Of a stretch of 9,639 nucleotides of DNA, positions 1 to 5,440 are shown in pieces. Each line of letters opens with the position of its first letter. Within the stretch, counting starts at the first letter, position 1. Location of the stretch: contig DASXXM010000682.1 in assembly GCA_036503065.1 (NCBI GenBank), positions 1 through 9,639 on the forward strand, read 5' to 3'. The notes below the pieces were generated by a model. The model saw nothing but the letters and a program-made list of their open reading frames with translations, did no database searches and was not told the origin of the DNA. Both the position numbers and the translations under genes were made by a program. This stretch comes from DATEPR01 sp036503065 (GTDB taxonomy: Bacteria; Actinomycetota; Actinomycetes; Mycobacteriales; Pseudonocardiaceae).

Positions 1-893
1 GTCGTGATGCCGAAGTTCTTGTGCTTGGACAGCTCGTGCAGGATGTCCGACGCGGGCGTGATCGGGTACGTGCCCAGCACGATCGGCAGGTGCGCCCGCT
101 GGCCTGCCGCGACGATCCCGTAGGCCAGCGCGGTGTTGCCGGTGATCTGCCGGTACGTGCCGACCGCCAGCTTGGCAGGCGCGACCTGGTAGGTCACCGC
201 GAACGACTCGGTGGTCTCGCCGTAGTTCCAGCCCGCCCGGAACGCCAGCACGTTGGCCTCGGCGATGTCCGGCTTGCGGGCGAACTTTTCCCGCAGGAAC
301 CGCTCGGTGCCCTCGGTCGACCGGTTGTACATCCAGGACAGCAGGCCCAGCGCGAACATGTTCTTCGCGCGCTCCGCGTCCTTCTTGCCAAGTCCGGTCG
401 ACGCCACCGCGCCGATGGTGAGCGTGGCCATGGCGACCTTGTGCACCTGGAACCCGGCGAGCGAGTCGTCGCTCAGCGGGTCGGCGTCGTAGCCGACCTT
501 GGTCAGGTTCCGCTTGGTGAACTCGTCGGTGTTGACGATCAGCATCCCGCCCGGCGGCAGGTCGGCGATGTTCGCCTTGAGCGCGGCCGGGTTCATCGCG
601 ACCAGCACGTCCGGCCGGTCACCGGCGGTGAGGATGTCGTAATCGGCGAAGTGGAGTTGGAAGCTGGACACGCCGGGCAGGGTGCCCTGCGGCGCACGGA
701 TCTCGGCCGGGAAGTTGGGCTGGGTCGCCAGGTCGTTGCCGAAGGCGGCCGCCTCGCTGGTGAACCGATCACCGGTGAGTTGCATGCCGTCCCCGGAGTC
801 TCCGGCGAACCGGATCACCACCCGGTCTAGCTTGCGGACCTCGTGGTCCGCCGCCGGTGACGGGCTGTCGGTGTCACCAACATCAACACTCAT
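1..893 (-). CDS. korA: 2-oxoglutarate:ferredoxin oxidoreductase, fused gamma/alpha subunit (KorA), 3' part missing
   Basis: KorA, with KorB, oxidatively decarboxylates 2-oxoglutarate to succinyl-CoA in the cytoplasm, passing electrons to ferredoxin; in many actinomycetes it supplements or replaces the classical dehydrogenase. 297 codons are visible before the left edge. Residues about 24-215 form the gamma domain, opening with FAGDSGDG at 29-36. The alpha (pyrimidine-binding) domain begins near residue 245 and shows TYPITPAS at 275-282. The fused gamma-then-alpha order is the known actinobacterial form, usually a little over 600 residues, so roughly half is present. The ATG at 893 has only a distant GAGGG at 906-910; an in-frame GTG at 917 is a weaker alternative. 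korB would be expected beyond the left edge, in the direction of transcription. The 5' leader is unusually structured (see the gap entry). Family assignment is secure; the exact start is less so. Confidence 0.93.
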   Translation of the reverse strand, partial: MSVDVGDTDSPSPAADHEVRKLDRVVIRFAGDSGDGMQLTGDRFTSEAAAFGNDLATQPNFPAEIRAPQGTLPGVSSFQLHFADYDILTAGDRPDVLVAMNPAALKANIADLPPGGMLIVNTDEFTKRNLTKVGYDADPLSDDSLAGFQVHKVAMATLTIGAVASTGLGKKDAERAKNMFALGLLSWMYNRSTEGTERFLREKFARKPDIAEANVLAFRAGWNYGETTESFAVTYQVAPAKLAVGTYRQITGNTALAYGIVAAGQRAHLPIVLGTYPITPASDILHELSKHKNFGIT

Positions 894-978
894 GGCCCCG
901 CTGATCCCTCTTCTCACAACCTGGCCGGGCGCTCTGCGCAGCGCTCGGAGAGTTCCCCGTTAGCGAGGGTAGTCCTTT

Positions 979-1018
979 ACGTCGGTCCGCGACGCACCCT
1001 GCGTCCGGTGGCCGACGT
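979..1018 (-). promoter_or_regulatory. Compound hairpin in the korA upstream region
   Basis: An outer 7-bp perfect inverted repeat (ACGTCGG at 979-985 with CCGACGT at 1012-1018) encloses an inner 6-bp perfect repeat (GACGCA at 991-996 with TGCGTC at 1000-1005) around a CCC loop, separated by a small asymmetric internal loop. It ends 86 nt upstream of the korA start. If transcription begins farther upstream it would fold in the mRNA leader; if it begins near 959, it would instead overlap the -35 region as a protein-binding dyad. No T-run follows it, so it is not a classical terminator. Confidence 0.5.
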
Positions 1019-1033
1019 GTGGGAAAACCCTGT

Positions 1034-1063
1034 TCAGTCCTCATTGTGCTGGTCTCGCCGCAT
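1034..1063 (-). CDS. Possible nine-codon leader ORF upstream of korA
   Basis: An ATG at 1063 opens a nine-codon frame, MRRDQHNED, ending in TGA at 1034-1036. AGGAG at 1072-1076 sits 8 nt upstream, a better ribosome site than the one before korA itself. The peptide is highly charged and has no run of one amino acid that would mark a classical attenuator. A longer in-frame reading from a GTG near 1120 is possible but lacks a better ribosome site. The ORF is followed within 20 nt by the compound hairpin and then by korA, so a leader-peptide role is conceivable. It could equally be chance; only conservation would decide. Confidence 0.3.
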   Translation of the reverse strand: MRRDQHNED

Positions 1064-1115
1064 ACTTACTTCTCCTAGTGCAGCACTCCTTTGGCCGCGC
1101 TCGAAGGTGCAGTCC

Positions 1116-1171
1116 GTCACATTGAAGTGACTGTTAACGCCGGACCGGCGGTAACAGTTACTCCAGGTTAC
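1116..1171. repeat. Inverted-repeat cluster: candidate operator or terminator
   Basis: Arms 1127-1143 and 1145-1161 are complementary at 15 of 17 positions around a single central A at 1144. Within the right arm, GTAACAGTTAC (1151-1161) is itself a perfect dyad, and a further GTTAC at 1167-1171 repeats the 1157-1161 box exactly one helical turn away. A second, overlapping repeat pairs GTCAC (1116-1120) with GTGAC (1127-1131), so two alternative hairpins compete for 1127-1131. The structure starts 41 nt past the regulator's stop codon and 234 nt upstream of korA. The symmetry suits a dimeric repressor site; the long stem could also end the regulator transcript as a tail-less actinobacterial terminator. 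Confidence 0.55.
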
Positions 1172-1206
1172 ACGTTGAGTCGTGGCGCCTGTCGCACGGT
1201 CTGTCA

Positions 1207-1668
1207 CTAGATACGTCGCTCGGGCACCGGTGGACGTTCCAACAAAGTGGACAACACGACTGTCGACACTGTCCGGTCGACGATGTCCAGTGCCCGCAGC
1301 CGTTCCAGCGCGGTCTCCAGATGGTGGATGTCCGCGGCGCGCAGGTGCACGATCGCGTCCGCGGCGCCGGACACCGTGTACGCGGCGACCACCTCGGTCA
1401 GTGGTTCGAGTTTCGCCGTGATCCGGTGCGGCATGACGTTGCCCCGGCAGTGCACCTCCACGAACGCCTCGGTGCCCCAGCCCAGTGCCTCCGGGTCGAC
1501 CACCGCCGTGAAGCCGCGCAGCACACCGGCGTCCAGCAGCTTGTCCACCCGCCGTTTCACCGCGGGCGCGGACAGTCCGACGTCCGCGCCGATCTCCGCA
1601 TAGCTCGATCGGGCGTCCGCGACCAGACACGAAACGATTCGATGGTCAATCGAGTCCATGCGCAACAT
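1207..1668 (-). CDS. Lrp/AsnC-family transcriptional regulator
   Basis: Cytoplasmic DNA-binding protein of 153 residues, the usual Lrp/AsnC length. The N-terminal winged helix-turn-helix (about residues 7-60) includes SYAEIGADVGLS and APAVKRRVDKL, followed by a RAM (ligand-binding, oligomerising) domain to about 145. The chosen ATG at 1668 gives MLRMDSIDHR with AGGTG at 1673-1677, 4 nt upstream; a longer frame from 1725 would run into the divergent promoter, and the ATG at 1659 is another option. It faces the arginine-hydrolase gene across 65 bp. A similar head-to-head pairing is known in Mycobacterium tuberculosis (Rv2324 with Rv2323c), so regulation of arginine or ornithine use is a reasonable inference. 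The effector is unknown. The terminal tail LLERPPVPERRI is lineage-specific. Confidence 0.93.
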   Translation of the reverse strand: MLRMDSIDHRIVSCLVADARSSYAEIGADVGLSAPAVKRRVDKLLDAGVLRGFTAVVDPEALGWGTEAFVEVHCRGNVMPHRITAKLEPLTEVVAAYTVSGAADAIVHLRAADIHHLETALERLRALDIVDRTVSTVVLSTLLERPPVPERRI

Positions 1669-1696
1669 TCTGCACCTACGGCAGCACTGATTCGGC

Positions 1697-1726
1697 TTGT
1701 TATGTTGCCATGGCGCCTCATACATT
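1697..1726 (+). promoter_or_regulatory. Promoter for a leaderless arginine-hydrolase mRNA
   Basis: TTGTTA at 1697-1702 (4 of 6 to TTGACA) is separated by 18 bp from TACATT at 1721-1726, which fits the actinobacterial TANNNT -10 pattern. Seven bases later the A of ATG 1734 would be the transcription start. Neither ATG 1734 nor ATG 1710 has a Shine-Dalgarno site. Together this points to leaderless translation from 1734. The whole element lies inside the 65-bp gap to the divergent regulator, where the regulator would be expected to bind. Confidence 0.6.
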
Positions 1727-1733
1727 TCGATCC

Positions 1734-2603
1734 ATGACGACGGTGCCCGTTCACCCGACCGACTCGCGACCCGAGCCGCTCGAGCCCGCGCGCATCCCGA
1801 CCGTGCGCCGCTACCTCATGTGCCCGCCGAGCCACTTCGCGGTGCGGTACGTGATCAACCCGTGGATGAACCCGGACGTACCGGTCGACGTGGACCGCGC
1901 GATCGAGCAGTGGACCGAACTGAAGCGCGTGTACGAGTCCTTCGGCCACCGGGTCGAGGTCATCGAGCCGCAGCCCGGCCTGCCGGACATGGTCTTCGCC
2001 GCCAACTCCGGCACCGTCGTCGACGGCCGGGTCCTCGGCGCCCGGTTCCGCGCCGAGCAACGGGTCGACGAGGCGGAGCACTTCCGCCGCTGGTTCGTCG
2101 AACAGGGCTACCACAACGTCGTCATGCCGGCCGCGATCAACGAGGCGGAAGGCGACTTCGCCTGGACCGGCCGGCTACTGCTGGCCGGCGCTGGCTTCCG
2201 CACCGACCCCGCCGCACACGCGGAGGCGCAGGAGATCCTCGGCGTGCCCGTGGTGTCGCTGAGCCTGGTCGACCCGCGTTACTACCACCTGGACACGGCC
2301 CTGTTCGTGCTGGACGACTCGCCCCTGGCGCAGGCCGTCGCGTACTACCCCGGCGCGTTCTCGACCGGCTCACGGGAGGTACTGAGCCGCCTGTACCCGG
2401 ACGCGGTCATCGCCACCGACGCGGACGCCGCGTGCCTCGGCCTCAACGGGGTGTCGGACGGACGAAACGTGGTGCTGCCGATCGAGGCGACCGGCCTGGC
2501 CGACCAACTCCTGACCCGGGGCTACGACCCGGTGCTGGTCGACATCTCGGAACTGCGCAAGGCGGGCGGCGGCCCCAAGTGCTGCACGATGGAACTCCGG
2601 TAG
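1734..2603 (+). CDS. Guanidino-group hydrolase of the amidinotransferase fold (DDAH-annotated, arginine-dihydrolase-like)
   Basis: A 289-residue cytoplasmic enzyme of the pentein (amidinotransferase/ADI/DDAH) superfamily, which attacks guanidinium carbon with a cysteine. Recognisable parts are INPWM (41-45), PDMVFAANSG (84-93), EGDFAW (139-144), catalytic His185 in YYHLDTALF, and catalytic Cys283 in GGPKCCTMELR at the C-terminus. Databases often name such proteins dimethylargininase. However, Asn42, Asn91, Glu139, Asp141, His185 and Cys283 match in identity and close to spacing the residues I recall for cyanobacterial arginine dihydrolase (Asn22, Asn71, Glu118, Asp120, His168, Cys264). True DDAH has an acidic residue where Asn91 lies. 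Product could therefore be ornithine plus ammonia and CO2. The start is set by the leaderless promoter; ATG 1710 would add eight residues. No ornithine aminotransferase gene follows, unlike in mycobacteria. Fold certain, substrate inferred. Confidence 0.88.
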   Translation: MTTVPVHPTDSRPEPLEPARIPTVRRYLMCPPSHFAVRYVINPWMNPDVPVDVDRAIEQWTELKRVYESFGHRVEVIEPQPGLPDMVFAANSGTVVDGRVLGARFRAEQRVDEAEHFRRWFVEQGYHNVVMPAAINEAEGDFAWTGRLLLAGAGFRTDPAAHAEAQEILGVPVVSLSLVDPRYYHLDTALFVLDDSPLAQAVAYYPGAFSTGSREVLSRLYPDAVIATDADAACLGLNGVSDGRNVVLPIEATGLADQLLTRGYDPVLVDISELRKAGGGPKCCTMELR

Positions 2604-2616
2604 TACCAGCTTCGGC

Positions 2617-3585
2617 TCAGCGGTCGAGCGCCCATCCGGCGGCCTGCTCGGCCGAGTTCGGCGGCGCCCCGGCCGGCGGCTCCCGATGCGTGGCCGGGTC
2701 CGACTGTCGGTGCACCAGGTGATCGGCACGCCGGGCCAGCACGCCGATACCGAACGTGATCACCGCGGCCGCGGCCACCTCGCCGGCCAGCACACCGGGG
2801 CCGGTGGCGGCCGACTCGCCGAGCCACCACACGCCGATGGCCACACCGACCAACGGGTCCACCGTCGTGATCACGGCCAGCGCCGGGGACATCATCGTGC
2901 CCTGCTGGAACGTGTTCTGGCTCAACAGGAACCCGATCGGCCCGATCACGCACACCGCGTACAGCGTCCAGTGGCCGAACGGCTCCGCGAGGCCCTGGCG
3001 CAGCTCGCCTGCCACGATCTTCATCAGGCCTGCGGTCAGTCCGTAGAACACGCCGGTGGCCAGCGCGAGGCCGAGCACCCGGATCGGGCCGCGCACCACC
3101 ATGGACAGCATCAGCCCGGCCACCGCGATGACGCCCAGTGCCATCGCCAGCCGGCCCAGCGGCGCCGAGTTGATCAGGCGATCCACGCCGCCCGTCGGCC
3201 TGGCCAGCAACAGGAACGCGGACAGCCCCGCCACACAGGTGAACGCGCCGAGCACCATCACCCGGTCCGGCCTGCGGTGCACCAGCAGGGCCGCGAAGAA
3301 GCCGCCGAAGGGCAGCGCGGTCACCAGTAGCGGCTGGACCAGGATCAACGGCCCGAAACCCAGCGCGAGGACCTGCAGGCCGAGCCCGGCGATGGTGGCG
3401 CCGATCCCGATCAGCCACAGCGGCTGTCGTACCAGGTCGACGAACAGCCGTGGGTGCAGCGTGCGGCTGGTGGGTACCTGTTTGGTGGCGCGCGCCTGTG
3501 CGGCGCTCGCCAAACCCATGCACGCGGCGGCCACGACGGCCGCGGGCACGGCGACCGCCATGCTCACCCCAGCAGTACCCACCAC
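2617..3585 (-). CDS. DMT-superfamily (EamA/NIPA-like) integral membrane transporter
   Basis: A 322-residue polytopic inner-membrane protein with about nine or ten hydrophobic helices, starting with a segment at about residues 9-30. The two-fold repeat, small-residue-rich helices and a conserved QPLLVTALPFG-type segment after helix three suit the drug/metabolite transporter superfamily, in particular the Mg-transporter-like NIPA branch. The substrate cannot be read from sequence. A polar tail of about 40 residues, rich in Pro, Arg and Glu, follows the last helix and should be cytoplasmic or disordered. The GTG at 3585 is preferred because GGAGGG (3592-3597) lies 6 nt upstream; ATG 3561, eight codons later, has only a weak site. 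It converges on the arginine-hydrolase gene with a 13-bp gap, so the two are not co-transcribed. Confidence 0.85.
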   Translation of the reverse strand: MVGTAGVSMAVAVPAAVVAAACMGLASAAQARATKQVPTSRTLHPRLFVDLVRQPLWLIGIGATIAGLGLQVLALGFGPLILVQPLLVTALPFGGFFAALLVHRRPDRVMVLGAFTCVAGLSAFLLLARPTGGVDRLINSAPLGRLAMALGVIAVAGLMLSMVVRGPIRVLGLALATGVFYGLTAGLMKIVAGELRQGLAEPFGHWTLYAVCVIGPIGFLLSQNTFQQGTMMSPALAVITTVDPLVGVAIGVWWLGESAATGPGVLAGEVAAAAVITFGIGVLARRADHLVHRQSDPATHREPPAGAPPNSAEQAAGWALDR

Positions 3586-3591
3586 CGGTCT

Positions 3592-3597
3592 CCCTCC
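3592..3597 (-). promoter_or_regulatory. Shine-Dalgarno site that decides the DMT transporter start
   Basis: GGAGGG read on the minus strand, 6 nt before GTG 3585. Without it the downstream ATG at 3561 would be the default choice. Confidence 0.6.
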
Positions 3598-3627
3598 GGG
3601 CCGTGCCAGCCCAGCCCACCAGCATGT

Positions 3628-3657
3628 CAAATACGCGTCAAGCTGTTATGAGGTCAA
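3628..3657 (-). promoter_or_regulatory. Candidate promoter of the DMT transporter gene
   Basis: On the minus strand TTGACC (3657-3652, 5 of 6 to consensus) is followed after 18 bp by TATTTG (3633-3628). The -35 hexamer is embedded in a perfect dyad, GGTCA (3652-3656), four bases, TGACC (3661-3665), a possible repressor site. GTCAA recurs at 3626, 3637 and 3653 on the plus strand. Confidence 0.4.
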
Positions 3658-3768
3658 CGGTGACCGATTTATTCCCCCAGTGTCCGCTTTCCGCTGCTGG
3701 TTGGCAGGGCAGCGCCCGGATCGTCCGATGGCAGCACGGAAACGGCTTGACAACTTCAGGACTGGACC

Positions 3769-3796
3769 TGGACCTCACAGCCCTGTCGAGTACATT
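3769..3796 (+). promoter_or_regulatory. Candidate promoter of the VC0807-like membrane protein gene
   Basis: TGGACC (3769-3774), 16 bp, then TACATT (3791-3796), the same -10 hexamer as in front of the arginine hydrolase. Predicted start near 3803 leaves a leader of about 26 nt that contains the GGAGG ribosome site. A perfect TTGACA at 3747-3752 lies nearby but has no -10 box at the correct distance. Confidence 0.4.
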
Positions 3797-3828
3797 GGCT
3801 CCACTCCAGCCTCGACGGAGGCGACACG

Positions 3829-4566
3829 ATGATCGTCCGTCGAGTGATCGAATCGCGAACGGCGAAAGAGACTGCTGACTACATGTCGCAACACGTGACG
3901 GTCCACCTCCCCGCGCTCGGCGCGATGGTTCGACACGGTGGCAAGCACCTGGCTGAGTCGACTCTCGTCCCGCTCTGCCTGTTCTACCTGGTGCTGACCA
4001 TCGTCGGCCTGGACGGCGGACTGATCGCCGCGTTGAGCTGGTCGGTGCTGGCGCTGACCAGGCGGGTCGTGCTGCGCCGCAAGATCCCGGCGGTCCTCAT
4101 CCTCACCACCGGCCTGCTGATCGCACGGACCGTACTCGGACTCGTCACGGGCAGTGTTTTCCTCTACTTCCTGCAGCCGACACTCCAGAATTTCCTGATC
4201 GCCTTCGTGCTGCTCGCGTCGCTGCCCTTCGGCCGGCCGTTCCTGGCGAAGCTCGCGGACGACTTCTGCGCGTTCCCGACCTCGTTCAGCGAGCACCCCA
4301 GGGTGGTGCAGTTCTTCCGCCGGGTGTCCCTGCTGTGGGCGCTCGTCTTCGTGACCAACGGCGCCACCACGCTGTACATCCTGGCCAAGGCGACCGTCGG
4401 CGACTTCCTGATGGTCTCGACCGCCGGTTCCTACTCGGTGGTCGGCATCGCCGCGGTGGTCTCGCTGGTCTGGTTCCGGCGCGCCCTGCGCGGTGAGGGC
4501 ATCGTGCTGCGGCTGGGACCGGCACGGGCCGCCACCAAGGCACCCGCGCCCGCACCGGTCGCCTGA
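3829..4566 (+). CDS. VC0807-family-like six-helix membrane protein of unknown function
   Basis: A 245-residue membrane protein. Hydrophobic helices lie at about 45-60, 62-77, 86-108, 110-131, 165-187 and 196-216, after an amphipathic, His-containing N-terminal stretch of about 40 residues with no signal peptide. The pattern of short helix pairs, a basic TRRVVLRRK turn at 77-85 and a conserved cytoplasmic loop around PFGRPFLAKLADDF (133-146) recalls the VC0807 group of proteins, related to intracellular-septation-type membrane proteins; no biochemical role is established. The C-terminal tail is Ala/Pro-rich. ATG 3829 has GGAGG at 3817-3821, 7 nt upstream, making it better than the internal ATG at 3883. 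It stands alone between a divergent transporter and convergent oxidoreductases, whose last stop is one base away. Confidence 0.8.
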   Translation: MIVRRVIESRTAKETADYMSQHVTVHLPALGAMVRHGGKHLAESTLVPLCLFYLVLTIVGLDGGLIAALSWSVLALTRRVVLRRKIPAVLILTTGLLIARTVLGLVTGSVFLYFLQPTLQNFLIAFVLLASLPFGRPFLAKLADDFCAFPTSFSEHPRVVQFFRRVSLLWALVFVTNGATTLYILAKATVGDFLMVSTAGSYSVVGIAAVVSLVWFRRALRGEGIVLRLGPARAATKAPAPAPVA

Positions 4567-4567
4567 C

Positions 4568-5440
4568 TCAGAAGGCCGCGGCCGCCGGGATGATGTCCCG
4601 GCCCATCCGTTCCAGTGCGTCGATACCGGCCGCGTTGATCACCTTGCCGTGCGCGGTGTCGATGCCGAGGTCGGCCAGCCGCCGCAGTGTCGCCAGCGTC
4701 TCGTCCACCCGTTCGCCGTGCTCACCGAGGTCGAAGGTGAAGGCGACGGTCTTCTCGATCTCGTCGTAGTCGCGGCCCTCGCGTGCGCAGTGCTCGCGCA
4801 GCACGTCGAGCTTGTGTGGCAGCTCCGGTCCGTTGGACAGGTTGCACGCCTGGGCGTACCTGGCCACGAACCGCAGGGTCTTCTGCTCGCCGCCGCCACC
4901 GATCATGATCGGCGGGTGCGGTCTGGTCAGCGGCTGCGGCGAGCTCAACGGCCGTTCCAGGTGGAAACGCTTGCCGTGGAACGGCGACTCGTCTCCTGCC
5001 CACATCTGTAGGCAGATCTGCAGCGCCTCCTCCAGCTGTTCGAAGCGCTCCGCGACCGGCGGGAAGGGGATGCCCAACGCGCGGCTCTCCTCCTCGTGCC
5101 ACGCAGCGCCGATGCCGAGCATGGCCCGGCCGCCGGACAGCACGTCCAGCGTGGTGACCGCCTTCGCGAGCACGCCCGGGTATCGGTAGATCACGCCGGT
5201 GACCAGCGTGAGCAGCGACACGCGTCGGGTGTGCGCGGCCAGGAAGCCCAGCGCCGTGTATGCCTCCAGCATCGCGTGGTCGGCCGGACCGTGGTGCGGT
5301 ATCTGGAAGAAGTGGTCCATCACGCTGATCCGGTCGAAGCCGACGTCGTCCGCGGTACGGGCCACCCCGGCCAGCGTGGCCGCGATCGCCGGGTCACCAC
5401 CCGGCCAGGTGAAATCGGGAATATGCAGGCCGATCTTCAT
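4568..5440 (-). CDS. LLM-class F420-dependent oxidoreductase, downstream copy
   Basis: A 290-residue cytoplasmic TIM-barrel enzyme of the luciferase-like monooxygenase superfamily, in the F420-dependent branch resembling the Rv1855c type. Members move hydride between coenzyme F420 and an unknown organic substrate. Visible family marks are IPDFTWPGG near the N-terminus, VMDHFFQI (about 40-47), the LLTLVTGVIYRYPGVLAK barrel strand and loop, and PPIMIGGGGEQKTLRF in the cofactor-phosphate region. The ATG overlaps the stop of the upstream paralogue in ATGA, and GAGGG lies 7 nt upstream inside that gene, so translation is probably coupled. It differs most from its partner at the C-terminus (after about residue 240) and at positions 16-30, regions where substrate choice or dimer contacts could have diverged. 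No substrate can be assigned. Confidence 0.93.
   Translation of the reverse strand: MKIGLHIPDFTWPGGDPAIAATLAGVARTADDVGFDRISVMDHFFQIPHHGPADHAMLEAYTALGFLAAHTRRVSLLTLVTGVIYRYPGVLAKAVTTLDVLSGGRAMLGIGAAWHEEESRALGIPFPPVAERFEQLEEALQICLQMWAGDESPFHGKRFHLERPLSSPQPLTRPHPPIMIGGGGEQKTLRFVARYAQACNLSNGPELPHKLDVLREHCAREGRDYDEIEKTVAFTFDLGEHGERVDETLATLRRLADLGIDTAHGKVINAAGIDALERMGRDIIPAAAAF

Larger units (their letters stand above)
894..1206. other. 313-bp gap between korA and the Lrp-type regulator, rich in dyads
   Basis: No protein gene of normal size is convincing here. On the korA strand, reading toward korA, I see the large inverted repeat centred on 1144; a perfect 11-bp dyad AGTGCAGCACT at 1077-1087; a nine-codon ORF at 1063-1034; GGGTTTTCCC at 1030-1021; a compound hairpin at 1018-979; and a smaller hairpin with GCGCT/AGCGC arms at 929-944. 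A TANNNT hexamer (TACCCT, 971-966) could be a korA -10 box, but nothing resembling a -35 box lies 17-18 bp upstream of it, so the korA start point cannot be fixed by eye. No Rho-independent terminator with a T-run is present. Confidence 0.7.

Noticed and set aside
21..830. A 269-codon plus-strand frame over the korA region
   Set aside because: The opposite strand encodes an uninterrupted, clearly recognisable KorA; the plus-strand translation has no conserved features.
1034..1630. A 198-codon minus-strand frame overlapping the Lrp-type regulator
   Set aside because: Shadow frame of the regulator over most of its length. Only its last nine codons, which have their own ribosome site, are retained as a possible leader ORF.
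1697..2722. A 341-codon plus-strand frame overlapping the arginine hydrolase
   Set aside because: It is the +1-shifted shadow of a gene whose catalytic motifs are all in the other frame.
3747..3752. Perfect TTGACA hexamer as a -35 box
   Set aside because: No TANNNT hexamer occurs 16-19 bp downstream; the nearest, at 3791, is 38 bp away.
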